From positions 124,001-188,000 of the forward strand of contig CAVSUY010000013.1 in the NCBI GenBank assembly GCA_963731035.1: a stretch of 64,000 nt of DNA. Reading direction: 5' to 3'. A program made the position numbers and the translations under genes. Numbering within the stretch: the first letter of the stretch is position 1; each line of letters starts with the position of its first letter. Positions 7,773-16,491 of this stretch are shown in pieces. Origin of the DNA: JAANXG01 sp963731035. GTDB lineage: Bacteria; Pseudomonadota; Gammaproteobacteria; Arenicellales; JAANXG01. The notes below the pieces were generated by a model. It was not told the origin of the DNA, did not search any database, and worked only from the letters and a program-made list of their open reading frames with translations.

Positions 7773-8098
7773 CCCACCAGCCACAAGGCCAGCACCGCAA
7801 TAGCCACCGCAGAGAACAACGACACCGGCATGTTGCGGGTGGTACGGTAAATAGCTATCGCGGCCGCCACGGCCAAGACCTTGACCCAAGCCGCCGTGCC
7901 GAAGCTCAAGTGCCCCGCGGAGACGAAGATGGCGCGGGAAATGATCCCCGCCGCCACGGCGAACGAAACGTAGGTGAGCGGCCGCACGTACACGCGCCCG
8001 AATCGCAGGAGTCTCTTCCACAGAAACGGCGCGGCCCGAAGCAGGTAGGTTCCCAGGCCGGCGCCAAGCACCACCACGGTCCATTGCAGTTCACTCAT
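7751..8098 (-). CDS. azlD: AzlD family branched-chain amino acid transport subunit
   Basis: Small inner-membrane protein of 115 residues with about four hydrophobic segments, beginning MSELQWTVVVLGAGLGTYLLRAAPFL, typical of AzlD. AzlD works with AzlC as an exporter of branched-chain amino acids or related compounds. It overlaps azlC by eight bases and is the last gene of the operon. The 22-base tail-to-tail overlap with iclR leaves no room for a separate terminator between them. Confidence 0.85.
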   Translation of the reverse strand: MSELQWTVVVLGAGLGTYLLRAAPFLWKRLLRFGRVYVRPLTYVSFAVAAGIISRAIFVSAGHLSFGTAAWVKVLAVAAAIAIYRTTRNMPVSLFSAVAIAVLALWLVGQLSGVS

Positions 8099-8801
8099 CG
8101 CCGCCGTCCTCGCCGGACTCGGGCCGAGCGTTCTCGTCGGACTTGAAGCTCAACCCAAGCCCAACGGCCAGGGCAACGATGAACAGGCCCCAGCCCGGCA
8201 GCAGCACCTCGCCGATTGGCGTGAGCAGGAAACCCAGGACCACCGCCGCGAATTCGTTGGGGGTCTGCTTTTCGCCCGCCAGCATGAGCGCGAAATAGAC
8301 CGGCAGAAATAGGGTCGCCGCGAACGCCAGCAAGGCCGGCATTCCGGCCCCGAACCACAGACCCACGGCGGTGCCTACCAAAGCCGCGGGCAGCACGGCC
8401 AGCACCACCCCCTCGAAGAACTCGAAGGAATCGTTGACCCCTCCGCGCCGCCAGTGGAAGAACGTGGTCAGGTAGGTCGTGGCGCTCACGAACTGGCACC
8501 ACAGAAGGTGAACGAGCCGCCTTCTGCTGTCGAAGGTAGTAGCCAGCGTCAGGCTCATAACGAAGAACCTCAGATTTACCACCACGGCGATGATGATCAT
8601 CTGCAGAACGCTGCCACCCTGATGAGCGACGTCCGCCATGGCAAACTGCGCGGGAGCCGAAAAGACCAGCGCGGTCATCGCCAGGGCGGCGAAATCGGGC
8701 ATGTGCGCCACGCCCGCCGACAAGCCGACGCCGAAGAACATGACACCGAACGTGGGTATCACGTTGGATCCGGCCTTGAATCCCTTCGCGATGTCGCTCA
8801 C
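8091..8801 (-). CDS. azlC: AzlC family branched-chain amino acid permease
   Basis: Inner-membrane permease of 236 residues with multiple hydrophobic segments. The N-terminal segment AKGFKAGSNVIPTFGVMFFG and the family-like AQFAMADVAHQGGS are present. AzlC is the large subunit of the AzlCD exporter. The C-terminal tail SDENARPESGEDGGDE is charged and probably cytoplasmic. It follows the dehydrogenase gene by about 43 bases on the same strand, so export of an amino or organic acid may be tied to that pathway, but this is inference. Confidence 0.88.
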   Translation of the reverse strand: MSDIAKGFKAGSNVIPTFGVMFFGVGLSAGVAHMPDFAALAMTALVFSAPAQFAMADVAHQGGSVLQMIIIAVVVNLRFFVMSLTLATTFDSRRRLVHLLWCQFVSATTYLTTFFHWRRGGVNDSFEFFEGVVLAVLPAALVGTAVGLWFGAGMPALLAFAATLFLPVYFALMLAGEKQTPNEFAAVVLGFLLTPIGEVLLPGWGLFIVALAVGLGLSFKSDENARPESGEDGGDE

Positions 8802-8844
8802 CGACGGGTTGCCCCGCGTCGAGCAACAGGCAACCGGGAAATGG

Positions 8845-9915
8845 TCAGCCCCCCTGATGAACGGCCGCGGCCACCGCCAGGCCCAGGTCCGCGGTGCTCG
8901 CGGTGCCTCCCATATCCGGAGTGTGACAATCGGATTTCTGCAACACTTCCTCGATTGCGGCCTCTATGGCGCGCGCGGCCTCAGGCTGTCCGAGGTGCTC
9001 CAGCATCATCGCCCCGGACCAGATCTGTCCGACGGGATTGGCGATGCCGCGGCCGGCGATATCCGGCGCCGAGCCGTGCACCGGCTCGAACATACTCGGG
9101 AACTCCCTTTCCGGATTGATGTTGGCGGACGGCGCAATGCCAATGGTCCCGGCCACCGCGGGCCCCAGGTCCGACAGGATGTCGCCGAACAGGTTGCTGC
9201 CCACCACCACGTCGAACCAATCGGGATGCAGGACGAAGTTCGCGGTAAGAATATCGATGTGATACCGGTCGGTCTTCACGTCAGGATAGCGGGACGCCAT
9301 GGTGTCGAACCGTTCGTCCCAGTAGGGCATCGTGAAGACGATGCCGTTTGACTTCGTGGCCGACGTCAGATGCTTCTTCGGTCGACTTCGGGCAAGATCG
9401 AAAGCGTAGCGCAGCACGCGGTCCACGCCGGTGCGTGTGAAGATCGTCTCCTGCACTGCCATCTCGATTTCCGTGCCCTCGTAAAGGCGGCCGCCGACTT
9501 GAGAGTACTCGCCCTCGTTGTTCTCGCGGACCACCCAGAAATCAATGTCCTCGGCGCCGCGATTTCTGAGCGGTGTCTGGATCCCTTTCATCAGGCGCAC
9601 CGGGCGCAGGTTGATGTACTGCCGCATCTCGCGGCGAATGGGTATCAGGAGTCCCCAAAGGGACACGTGGTCGGGCACCCCGGGGTAGCCCACGGCCCCG
9701 AGGAAGATGGCGTCGAAGGCCTTGAGCTCCTCGATGCCCGCTTCCGGCATCATCGCTCCCGTTTGCCGGTAGCGTTCGCAGGACCAGTCGAACTCCCGCC
9801 ACTGGAACTCGATGCCGAAACGAGTGCCGAGCGCCTCCAGCACCCTGATGCCTTCCGGCACCACCTCACGGCCGATTCCGTCTCCCGGTATGACTGCTAT
9901 GCGAAAGGTTGTCAT
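8845..9915 (-). CDS. ttuC: Tartrate dehydrogenase / D-malate dehydrogenase (decarboxylating)
   Basis: NAD-dependent beta-decarboxylating dehydrogenase of 356 residues in the isocitrate/isopropylmalate family. IPGDGIGREVVPEG is the N-terminal cofactor motif and NLFGDILSDLGPAVAGT is the Mg-binding motif. The block LWGLLIPIRREMRQYINLRP and the WVVRENNEGEYSQVGGR segment point to tartrate/D-malate dehydrogenase rather than LeuB. It probably converts D-malate to pyruvate, or tartrate to oxaloglycolate. It lies between lrgAB and azlCD on one strand. Substrate choice among D-malate, tartrate and related acids cannot be settled by reading. Confidence 0.88.
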   Translation of the reverse strand: MTTFRIAVIPGDGIGREVVPEGIRVLEALGTRFGIEFQWREFDWSCERYRQTGAMMPEAGIEELKAFDAIFLGAVGYPGVPDHVSLWGLLIPIRREMRQYINLRPVRLMKGIQTPLRNRGAEDIDFWVVRENNEGEYSQVGGRLYEGTEIEMAVQETIFTRTGVDRVLRYAFDLARSRPKKHLTSATKSNGIVFTMPYWDERFDTMASRYPDVKTDRYHIDILTANFVLHPDWFDVVVGSNLFGDILSDLGPAVAGTIGIAPSANINPEREFPSMFEPVHGSAPDIAGRGIANPVGQIWSGAMMLEHLGQPEAARAIEAAIEEVLQKSDCHTPDMGGTASTADLGLAVAAAVHQGG

Positions 9916-9994
9916 GACAAAACAGTATTTGATCGAGGCACCGCATTATACGCGGCGGGTTTCATCGGCTTGCGCGGGCTTTCCGAAACCAAGC

Positions 9995-10741
9995 CTACCC
10001 CGCGAACCAGTGATAGAGCAAAGGCAGGAGCAGCGCCGTCGCCAGTGCATTGAGCCCCATCGCCAGGGCCGAGAAGGCACCGGACAGCTCGTTCATCTGG
10101 AACGCCCTCGCCGTGCCGATGCCATGGGATGTGAGGCCCAATGCGAATCCCCGTGCCCGCGGGTCGCGGATACGGGCGACCTTGAACACACCGCCGGCTA
10201 TGGTGGCGCCGAGCACCCCGGTCGCGATCACCATCACCGCGGTGAGCGACGGCAGGCCGTGCAGCTTCTCGGAGATTCCCATGGCGACCGGGGCCGTCAC
10301 CGATTTCGGCGCCAGGGATATCAGGGTCTGCGGCGCGGCGTGCAAAGCCCATGCCACGACGACCGCCGAAATAATGGCGGTAAGGGATCCGATCAGCAGT
10401 GATATCACGATTGCAGCGGCCGACTGTTTCACCCTGTCGAACTGGCGGTAGAGCGGCACGGCCAGGGCCACCGTGGCGGGACCCAGCATGAAATGAACGA
10501 ATTGCGCACCCTGGAAATATGTGTGGTAGTCGGTTCCGGTGATGGTCAACAAGCCCACCAGCATCAGGACCGCCAGCAATACCGGATTGCAGATCGGCCA
10601 GTGACCGGATTTCTCGTACAACCAGTCTCCCGCCGCGTAGGCTGCCAGGGTCAGGGTCAGATGCAGCAGGGGGCTGGCGGAAAGATAGACCCAAATGTCC
10701 TGCAGGTCCGCGTTCACCGGCTTTGTGCTCTCCCGAGCCAT
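9995..10741 (-). CDS. lrgB: LrgB/CidB family membrane protein
   Basis: Polytopic inner-membrane protein of 248 residues. LAPKSVTAPVAMGISEK and GLTSHGIGTARAFQ are the hallmark LrgB motifs. The ATG at 10741 is used because the frame upstream runs inside lrgA. LrgAB/CidAB proteins were first linked to murein hydrolase control, but relatives such as plant PLGG1 and bacterial pyruvate or glycolate carriers move small organic acids. Here it precedes a tartrate/malate dehydrogenase and lies near glcDEF, which favours a hydroxyacid transport role. Confidence 0.88.
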   Translation of the reverse strand: MARESTKPVNADLQDIWVYLSASPLLHLTLTLAAYAAGDWLYEKSGHWPICNPVLLAVLMLVGLLTITGTDYHTYFQGAQFVHFMLGPATVALAVPLYRQFDRVKQSAAAIVISLLIGSLTAIISAVVVAWALHAAPQTLISLAPKSVTAPVAMGISEKLHGLPSLTAVMVIATGVLGATIAGGVFKVARIRDPRARGFALGLTSHGIGTARAFQMNELSGAFSALAMGLNALATALLLPLLYHWFAG

Positions 10742-11058
10742 TGCATGATCCAACCGGTGACGGCAAGCGTCACCACGGCGCTCACAACCAACGCCGCGCT
10801 CACCGCCAGCCATTCGTGCTCAAGCTTCCCGGCGTGCAGCATGATGCCGACTCCCGCGGGAACGAACAGCAGCGACAGATGCTTGAGGATACCGGTCGCC
10901 ACGTCCCCGAGCTCATGGGGAACACCACCCCTGGCCATGAGACCGGCGAACAGGATCACCATCCCCACCACCGGACCGGGGACCAACCAGCCGAAACCGA
11001 CGGTGATCACCTCACCGGCGAGCTGGCACATCAGCAGCAGGGTTAGAAATCGAATCAT
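10714..11058 (-). CDS. lrgA: LrgA/CidA family membrane protein
   Basis: Small inner-membrane protein of 114 residues with four hydrophobic segments. The motifs CQLAGEVITV, GLMARGGVP and LLFVPAGVGIM are typical of CidA/LrgA. The ATG at 11058 gives the family start; 33 further upstream codons are open but look non-coding. It overlaps lrgB by 28 bases, so the two are translationally coupled and probably form one transporter. It appears to be the first gene of lrgA-lrgB-ttuC-azlC-azlD. Confidence 0.87.
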   Translation of the reverse strand: MIRFLTLLLMCQLAGEVITVGFGWLVPGPVVGMVILFAGLMARGGVPHELGDVATGILKHLSLLFVPAGVGIMLHAGKLEHEWLAVSAALVVSAVVTLAVTGWIMQWLGRAQSR

Positions 11059-11203
11059 CGTTGCTCCGGAAGGGATTCTGGCAGGGGGCGGTCTGCGCGC
11101 TTGAATCGTTTTCCGCTGCGGGAAAATGAATTGTATATTAGGCAGGGTCCCGATCACTCATTTGCAGCTCTCAGAGTACGAAAACCACGATCGAAATACT
11201 ATT

Positions 11204-11860
11204 GTGACACCGCACCAGAGACGAATCAGCGGCATCGACAACGTCGTGCTCGGGCTCGACAAAGCGCTCAGGACCATGTTCGCGACGCCGACGGCCCAGC
11301 GCCCGTATCCGGCCGAGCAGGGCGCGGAAACCGGAGAGGAACCCCTGTCCGGCGCCGAAGCACGCCGCAGCGGCGAGATGATGCGCGTCAATCATGCCGG
11401 CGAGGTGTGCGCCCAGGCCCTGTATCAAGGCCAGTCACTCGCGGCACATAGTGTCCGCGTGCGCCGGGCCATGCAGCAGGCATCCGAGGAGGAAAACGAT
11501 CATCTTGCCTGGTGCCAGACCCGGCTAGAAGAGCTCGGGGAGCACAAGAGCCGGCTCACGCCAGTCTGGTTCCTGGGCTCCTTTGCTATGGGCACCCTGG
11601 CCGGGATCTTCGGGGATCGATGGAGCCTGGGCTTTCTCGCTGAAACCGAGAAACAGGTTGTCCAGCATCTGGAGGGTCACCTGCGCCGGCTACCCTCCGG
11701 TGACGCGCGCAGCCGGCGGATCATAGCGCAGATGACAATCGACGAGGGCCGTCATGCCAGCCATGCCCTCGGTGCCGGCGGCATGGAATTGCCGGGCTGC
11801 GTGAAGAAGGCGATGGCGGCAACATCGAAGATCATGACCACCACCACTGCCAAATTTTGA
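11204..11860 (+). CDS. coq7: 2-nonaprenyl-3-methyl-6-methoxy-1,4-benzoquinol hydroxylase
   Basis: Di-iron monooxygenase that makes the last ring hydroxylation in aerobic ubiquinone synthesis, about 218 residues. Iron ligands are visible in NHAGEVCAQALYQGQ, EEENDHLAW, ETEKQVVQHLEGH and IDEGRHASHA, the two E-x-x-H ferritin-like motifs. The frame is open from an ATG at 11126, but the GTG at 11204 places GIDNVVLGLDKALRTMF at the family N-terminus; I saw no strong ribosome site for either, so the start is uncertain. It indicates an oxygen-using quinone pathway. Confidence 0.9.
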   Translation: MTPHQRRISGIDNVVLGLDKALRTMFATPTAQRPYPAEQGAETGEEPLSGAEARRSGEMMRVNHAGEVCAQALYQGQSLAAHSVRVRRAMQQASEEENDHLAWCQTRLEELGEHKSRLTPVWFLGSFAMGTLAGIFGDRWSLGFLAETEKQVVQHLEGHLRRLPSGDARSRRIIAQMTIDEGRHASHALGAGGMELPGCVKKAMAATSKIMTTTTAKF

Positions 11861-11931
11861 GCCGGCCCGGGGCCGAGCCCCGCTTGCCATAGCGTCAGAC
11901 GAAGGAGCCGACTCTGAAATCCGCCGGCGAT

Positions 11932-11958
11932 ATCGCAGCCGAAGCCGCTCCTGCGATC
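11932..11958. repeat. Degenerate REP half-site
   Basis: The stretch ATCGCAGCCGAAGCCGCTCC matches, with a few changes, the right arm of the perfect inverted repeats at 56073-56098 and 59261-59283. Only one arm is well preserved here, between coq7 and a small minus-strand gene. Confidence 0.45.
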
Positions 11959-11992
11959 CAGGGATCAACAACCACTGGCAGGGACCGCGCTC

Positions 11993-12322
11993 CTACAGAT
12001 GGCCGCCTACGGATGTGATGACGCGGTCGTACTCGAAGTACACGACGTACTCCGGGTACTGCCACCGGGTGATGGGGGGATCGCCCACGGCGGGCGCGAT
12101 CTTGTCCGGCTCTCCGAACGAAGCGCGGACCTTGTCCATGGTCATGCTGTTGGTTGGGGCGTTGGCAGGCATCGCCGACACCGTTCCGGCCATGGCCACC
12201 GTGGTGGGGGCGGAGCCGCCCCGGGACGACGTGTCTGACATCGCAATCTCGCCGTTGTAGCGCCACTGGGTCGCTGCGGCGGCCAGGGGAAACAGCAGTA
12301 AAATGGCGAATATTCTACGCAT
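11993..12322 (-). CDS. Small secreted protein of unknown function
   Basis: Protein of 109 residues with a clear signal peptide, MRRIFAILLLFPLAAAATQ, so probably periplasmic. The middle is rich in Ser, Thr, Ala and Pro and looks disordered. The C-terminal part DKVRASFGEPDKI...ITRWQYPEYVVYFEYDRV resembles the fold of small SmpA/BamE-like domains, in which a GEP turn is followed by a Trp/Tyr-rich strand. That likeness is by eye only. It follows ctaA by seven bases on the same strand. I do not know its function. Confidence 0.65.
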   Translation of the reverse strand: MRRIFAILLLFPLAAAATQWRYNGEIAMSDTSSRGGSAPTTVAMAGTVSAMPANAPTNSMTMDKVRASFGEPDKIAPAVGDPPITRWQYPEYVVYFEYDRVITSVGGHL

Positions 12323-12329
12323 TTCCCGA

Positions 12330-13424
12330 TTATAGCGGCTCTCCGGCGCCCCGTGCGACGGCATGTCCCGTCCCTGCATCCGGCTGTCGATTCAATCCCG
12401 GGCCCGCGTACTTGAGACAATGGGTGTGGATCAACACCAGGGTCAGGAGCGCCAGGGCCCCGGCCTGGTGGCCGGCCCCCAGCGGCACCGGGACCCTGAG
12501 CAGCAAGGTGCTGATCCCCAGGCCCACCTGGACCACCAGGGCCAGCAGCATTAGGCCGGCGCTCAGCCGGGCGCTCCCGGCAGCGGCCCGGCGCAGCGAA
12601 ACAATCCCGTAGGCGGACACCGTGAGCACCACCACTACAGCCAGGCAGCGGTGCAGGAATTGGACCGTGGCGACGTTCTCGAACAGGTTCCGCCAGCCGG
12701 GACTCAGCGACCATATTCCCGGGGGCAGCCAGTGCCCGCCCATGGTCGGAAAAGTGTTGAACACGAAACCGGCGTGGGTTCCGGCGACGAAACCACCGCT
12801 GGTGATCATAATCAACACGATGGCCACCACTCCCCAACCGTACCAGGACCGGGACGTACCGGCCGTCGAGCGGTGCGTCGTGCCCCGCCACAGGCTCAGG
12901 GCCGACCAGAGAATGAAACCGTAGATCAACACCGCCAGTATCAGGTGGGATGCCAGGCGATACTGGCTCACGCTTGGTCGGTCGACCAACCCACTGCGCA
13001 CCATGAACCAGCCCAGCAGTCCCTGCATACCGCCCAGTACGAACATTGCGGCGAAGCGCGGGATCATCGGCCGTGTGATGTAGCCGAGCAGGACGAAAAC
13101 CATCAAGGGGACAAGAAATACGAGGCCGATCAGACGCCCCAGCATCCTATGCCCATACTCAACGTAGAAGATTCGCTTGAAGGCCCCCAGGGACATTCCC
13201 TGGTTGACCTGCCGGTACTCCGGGAAATGTTTGTACTGGTCGAACGCCGCCTGCCAATCGGCATCCGAGACGGGCGGCACAACGCCCATGATGGGGTCCC
13301 AGTCAACCATGGACAGGCCCGAGTGAGTCAGCCGCGTGACGCCGCCCAGCACCACCATGGCGTAGATCAGCGCGCAGCATACGAGCAACCACAGCGCCAC
13401 TGCTCGGTTGTTCGACCGCGCCAT
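12330..13424 (-). CDS. ctaA: Heme A synthase (CtaA/COX15)
   Basis: Integral membrane enzyme of 364 residues, about eight transmembrane helices, that oxidises the C8 methyl of heme O to make heme A for aa3-type cytochrome oxidase. The motifs LGGVTRLTHSGLSMVDWDP and FKRIFYVEYGHRMLGRLIG are diagnostic, the second carrying a heme-ligand histidine. Further histidines in LASHLILAVLIYG and in QFLHRCLAVVVV fit the other ligand positions. This is the proteobacterial COX15-like length. The assembly partners ctaB/ctaG are not in the window. Confidence 0.93.
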   Translation of the reverse strand: MARSNNRAVALWLLVCCALIYAMVVLGGVTRLTHSGLSMVDWDPIMGVVPPVSDADWQAAFDQYKHFPEYRQVNQGMSLGAFKRIFYVEYGHRMLGRLIGLVFLVPLMVFVLLGYITRPMIPRFAAMFVLGGMQGLLGWFMVRSGLVDRPSVSQYRLASHLILAVLIYGFILWSALSLWRGTTHRSTAGTSRSWYGWGVVAIVLIMITSGGFVAGTHAGFVFNTFPTMGGHWLPPGIWSLSPGWRNLFENVATVQFLHRCLAVVVVLTVSAYGIVSLRRAAAGSARLSAGLMLLALVVQVGLGISTLLLRVPVPLGAGHQAGALALLTLVLIHTHCLKYAGPGLNRQPDAGTGHAVARGAGEPL

Positions 13425-13447
13425 CTACCGTAACTTCTTTGCCGCGG

Positions 13448-14659
13448 TCAATCGAACCTGCGAAAGATCAGTGTCGAGTTGGTGCCACCGAATCCAAAGC
13501 TGTTGCTCATGACGGTCCTGAGATCGGCATCCACCGTTTCCGTGACGATGGGGAATCCCTCGGCGGCGGGATCGAGGGTATCGATGTTCGCCGATGCCGC
13601 GATGAATCCATGCTTCATCATCAGCAGGGAATAGATGGCCTCACACACCCCGGCGGCCCCAAGGCCATGGCCGGTGAGGGACTTGGTGGAGCTGACCGGA
13701 GGCACGTTGTCGGCGAAGACCTCGTTCAGCGCCTCCAACTCCTTCAGGTCTCCAACCGGCGTGCTGGTGCCGTGGGCGTTGATATAGTCGATGTTCCCTT
13801 CAAGTTCCGCCATCGCCTGCCGCATGCAGCGCACGGCGCCCTCGCCGGAAGGCTGCACCATGTCAAATCCGTCCGAGGTGGCGCCGTAGCCTACCAATTC
13901 GGCGTATATCTTCGCCCCGCGCCGCTGGGCGTGCTCGAGTTCCTCCACCACCAGCACCCCGCCACCGCCGGAAATCACGAAACCATCCCGGCCAGCGTCG
14001 TACGGTCTCGAGGCGCTCTCCGGCCGGTCGTTGTAACCGCTGGACAGGGCTCCCATGGCATCGAACAGAACGCTCATCGTCCAGTGGACTTCGTCGCCGC
14101 CTCCGGCGAATACCACGTCCTGCTTGCCGAGCTGTATCAGCTCCGAGGCGTGGCCGATGCAGTGGGCGCTGGTGGCGCAGGCCGAGCTGATGGAGTAGCT
14201 CACGCCCTTGATCTTGAATGCCGTCGACAGGCATGCCGGTATGGTGCTGGACATGGTGCGCGTGACCATGTACGGACCCACCCGCCTGACGCCGCGATTG
14301 CGCAGGGTATCTGCGGCCTGTACGACGTTCTCCGTCGAGGCTCCGCCCGAGCCGCAGATCAGCCCGATGCGGGGATCGGAGATCTCCGTGTCGGCGAGCC
14401 CGGCGTCCGTGATCGCCTGCCGCATCGCAAGGTAAGTGTAGGCGGCGGCGTCACCCATGAACCGTTTCAGCTTGCGGTCGATCAGCGCGCCGAGATCAAG
14501 GTCGATGGAACCCTCCACGCGACTGCGCAGCCCCATTTCCTCGTACGCGGGCTGGTAGGCGATGCCGGAGCGGCCCGTCCTGAGGCTGTTCAAGACCTCG
14601 CCGGCATCGTCACCGATGCTCGATACGATGCCCAATCCCGTCACCACTACCCGGCGCAC
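13448..14659 (-). CDS. fabB: 3-oxoacyl-ACP synthase I
   Basis: Condensing enzyme of 403 residues needed to elongate unsaturated fatty acids. The catalytic set is complete: Cys161 in SSACATSAH, His296 in NAHGTSTPVGD, Lys326 and His331 in STKSLTGHGLGAAG, each within two residues of the E. coli FabB positions. It lies downstream of fabA on the same strand, the usual pairing for anaerobic-type unsaturated fatty acid synthesis, although 180 bases separate them. Confidence 0.95.
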   Translation of the reverse strand: MRRVVVTGLGIVSSIGDDAGEVLNSLRTGRSGIAYQPAYEEMGLRSRVEGSIDLDLGALIDRKLKRFMGDAAAYTYLAMRQAITDAGLADTEISDPRIGLICGSGGASTENVVQAADTLRNRGVRRVGPYMVTRTMSSTIPACLSTAFKIKGVSYSISSACATSAHCIGHASELIQLGKQDVVFAGGGDEVHWTMSVLFDAMGALSSGYNDRPESASRPYDAGRDGFVISGGGGVLVVEELEHAQRRGAKIYAELVGYGATSDGFDMVQPSGEGAVRCMRQAMAELEGNIDYINAHGTSTPVGDLKELEALNEVFADNVPPVSSTKSLTGHGLGAAGVCEAIYSLLMMKHGFIAASANIDTLDPAAEGFPIVTETVDADLRTVMSNSFGFGGTNSTLIFRRFD

Positions 14660-14839
14660 GAATTCTCCACCGGGTAGTGCACATATCCGGGCGTCCCCGC
14701 CATGGCCGAAGACGACGCCAAGGCTAAGTTTCTAAAACGCGTCATAATATGAAGGCCGCTGATACCAGCTCGTATCGTCATAAATTTCTTCGTCAACTAT
14801 TCAATTCACGATCGGTAGCGAGCGGCGATTCGGATCGGT
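14660..14839 (-). other. fabA-fabB intergenic region
   Basis: This 180-base gap within the fabA-fabB pair is unusually long and AT-rich. On the minus strand it contains TTGACG near 14790 and possible -10 boxes such as TATTAT near 14745, so fabB may have its own promoter. No known FabR-type operator was recognised and no gene is seen. Confidence 0.35.
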
Positions 14840-15364
14840 TCAGACGCCGGAACCGCCGGCCTGGGCAGTGAACAGCCCCACCCGCAGGTCGCTGGCAACG
14901 TATATGGTCTGACCGTCGGCCTCCACGGTGCCGTCCGCTATTCCCATGTACAATTTTCTCATCACCACGCGCTTCAGGTCGATGCGATACCGCACCAGTC
15001 GCGCCTCAGGGGTAATCTGGCCGGAGAACTTGACCTCCCCCGCCCCCAGGGCCCGGCCGCGGCCCGGTCCACCACGCCAGCCCAGGTAGAATCCCACCAT
15101 CTGCCACAGCGCGTCGAGCCCCAGACAGCCGGGCATTACCGGATCTCCCTGGAAATGGCACTGGAAGAACCACAAGTCCGGGTTTACATCCAGTTCCGCG
15201 ATCACTCCGCCCTTGTCGTGCTTACCCTCGACCCCGTCAATCCAGGTAATCCGGTCGAACATCAGCATAGGAGGAGACGGAAGTTGGGCATTGCCCGGCC
15301 CGAACAGTTCCCCCTTGGCGCAGCTCAGCAGCTCCTCGTAATTGTAACTATGTTGTGTCGCCAT
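14840..15364 (-). CDS. fabA: 3-hydroxydecanoyl-ACP dehydratase/isomerase
   Basis: Bifunctional dehydratase/isomerase of 174 residues that introduces the cis double bond at the C10 stage of fatty acid synthesis. The active-site pair His70 and Asp84 sits in CHFQGDPVMPGCLGLDALWQ, identical in layout to the family. Full length, start at the ATG at 15364. With fabB it forms the classical type II unsaturated fatty acid branch found mainly in gamma- and alphaproteobacteria. Confidence 0.97.
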   Translation of the reverse strand: MATQHSYNYEELLSCAKGELFGPGNAQLPSPPMLMFDRITWIDGVEGKHDKGGVIAELDVNPDLWFFQCHFQGDPVMPGCLGLDALWQMVGFYLGWRGGPGRGRALGAGEVKFSGQITPEARLVRYRIDLKRVVMRKLYMGIADGTVEADGQTIYVASDLRVGLFTAQAGGSGV

Positions 15365-15462
15365 AAGTGCTTGGCTATGGGCAAATGGTTAGCCTATCGT
15401 GAACCCGCAAAAAATCAAGGGACCCGAAGAAGCAGGCAATCGCAGCTTGTGTGCAGTCATGC

Positions 15463-16335
15463 CTACAACAACCAGTACAGAGCAGCCGGTATTGTAACAA
15501 CCGCCGCCAGGTTGCTGATCATTACGATCGAGGCGACCTTCTCCGGCTCCTGGCGGTACTGTTCGGCGAACAGGTAGTTCAGTACCGCGGGCGGCAGGGC
15601 GCCGAACAGAATCAGCTGCCGCGCCTGGAGGTCCGGCAGTCCCAGCAACGGGGCGACCAGCAGGGCGATTGCAACGCCCGTCACCGGGGAAGCCACCGCG
15701 CTGATCAAACCGACGCCCCATTCCCTCCAATCAATATCTATCAGTCTCACACCGAGGGAAAACAGCAGCAGCGGGATGGAGATGTTGCCGACCATCTCCA
15801 CGGGCAGGGAAAGCGCTTTCGGCAATTCCAGATGCAGGAAACTGAAGGCGAGCCCGGCCAGAGTCGCCAACACGACCGGCGACCCCAGCACGTGCCACGG
15901 CCGGATGGCGTGGTCGAGGAAATAGCGGCCGAGCGTAAAATGCAGCATGTTCTCCACGATCAAGAAGATGACGGCGATGGACAGCGCGCTGTCGCCGAAA
16001 GCCAGCACGATCAGGGGCAGGCCGAGGTTTCCGGCGTTGGTGAACATCAGCGGCGGCACGAAAGTACGCCATTGCAGTCCCAACAGGCGCGCGATGGGAT
16101 AGGCAACCACCCCCGAGCCCAGCACCACGGTCGCCGCACCGAGGGCCGCTCTGGAGTATTCAGCGAAAGCGAAGTCCTTGCGGGACAGGGCGTAGAACAC
16201 CAGGGCGGGAACGAACACATCCATATTGATCTGGTTCACTACGCTCATGTCCGGCCGCCTGTAACGGCCGTAGAGCCAGCCGAGCAGTGCGATCAGGAAT
16301 ACCGGCAGGACGATGGAGAGGATTCTTAGCGCCAT
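15463..16335 (-). CDS. AEC family transporter
   Basis: Auxin efflux carrier-like permease of 290 residues with some eight to ten hydrophobic segments. The family pattern is seen in LPVFLIALLGWLYGRYRRPD at the N-terminus, FTNAGNLGLPLIVLAFG in the middle and ISNLAAVVTIPAALYWLL at the C-terminus. Bacterial relatives carry malate, malonate or amino acids. It stands apart from its neighbours: fabA lies downstream and pyk upstream on the same strand, each about 100 to 150 bases away. Substrate unknown. Confidence 0.85.
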   Translation of the reverse strand: MALRILSIVLPVFLIALLGWLYGRYRRPDMSVVNQINMDVFVPALVFYALSRKDFAFAEYSRAALGAATVVLGSGVVAYPIARLLGLQWRTFVPPLMFTNAGNLGLPLIVLAFGDSALSIAVIFLIVENMLHFTLGRYFLDHAIRPWHVLGSPVVLATLAGLAFSFLHLELPKALSLPVEMVGNISIPLLLFSLGVRLIDIDWREWGVGLISAVASPVTGVAIALLVAPLLGLPDLQARQLILFGALPPAVLNYLFAEQYRQEPEKVASIVMISNLAAVVTIPAALYWLL

Positions 16336-16362
16336 TTTTATGGTTCAGGATTGCGGGTCTCG

Positions 16363-16391
16363 GCGGCAGCTCGCTCCCGGAGCTCTGCCGC
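16363..16391. repeat. Hairpin between pyk and the AEC permease gene
   Basis: GCGGC-AGCTC at 16363-16372 pairs with GAGCT and GCCGC at 16380-16391, with a two-base bulge and a seven-base loop. No T-run follows on either strand, so this is not a typical intrinsic terminator. A GTCGGCAT-like motif related to the repeats near hinT is found nearby at about 16450-16465. Confidence 0.5.
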
Positions 16392-16491
16392 ACTTCCTAC
16401 CTCCTTGTAGGTCGAATTTATCCCGAGGGATGTGTGGCCCTACCGCCGCTGTCGGCATGAAGCCGAACTACCGGGATCCCTGCAGGTCCGT

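Noticed and set aside
6936..8084. Long N-terminal extension of the glcD frame
   Set aside because: It runs antisense through iclR and azlD and has no similarity pattern; GlcD starts properly at 6935.
12651..13433. Plus-strand frame of 260 codons opposite ctaA
   Set aside because: Composition is His, Gln, Arg and Pro rich and antisense to a well-supported membrane enzyme.
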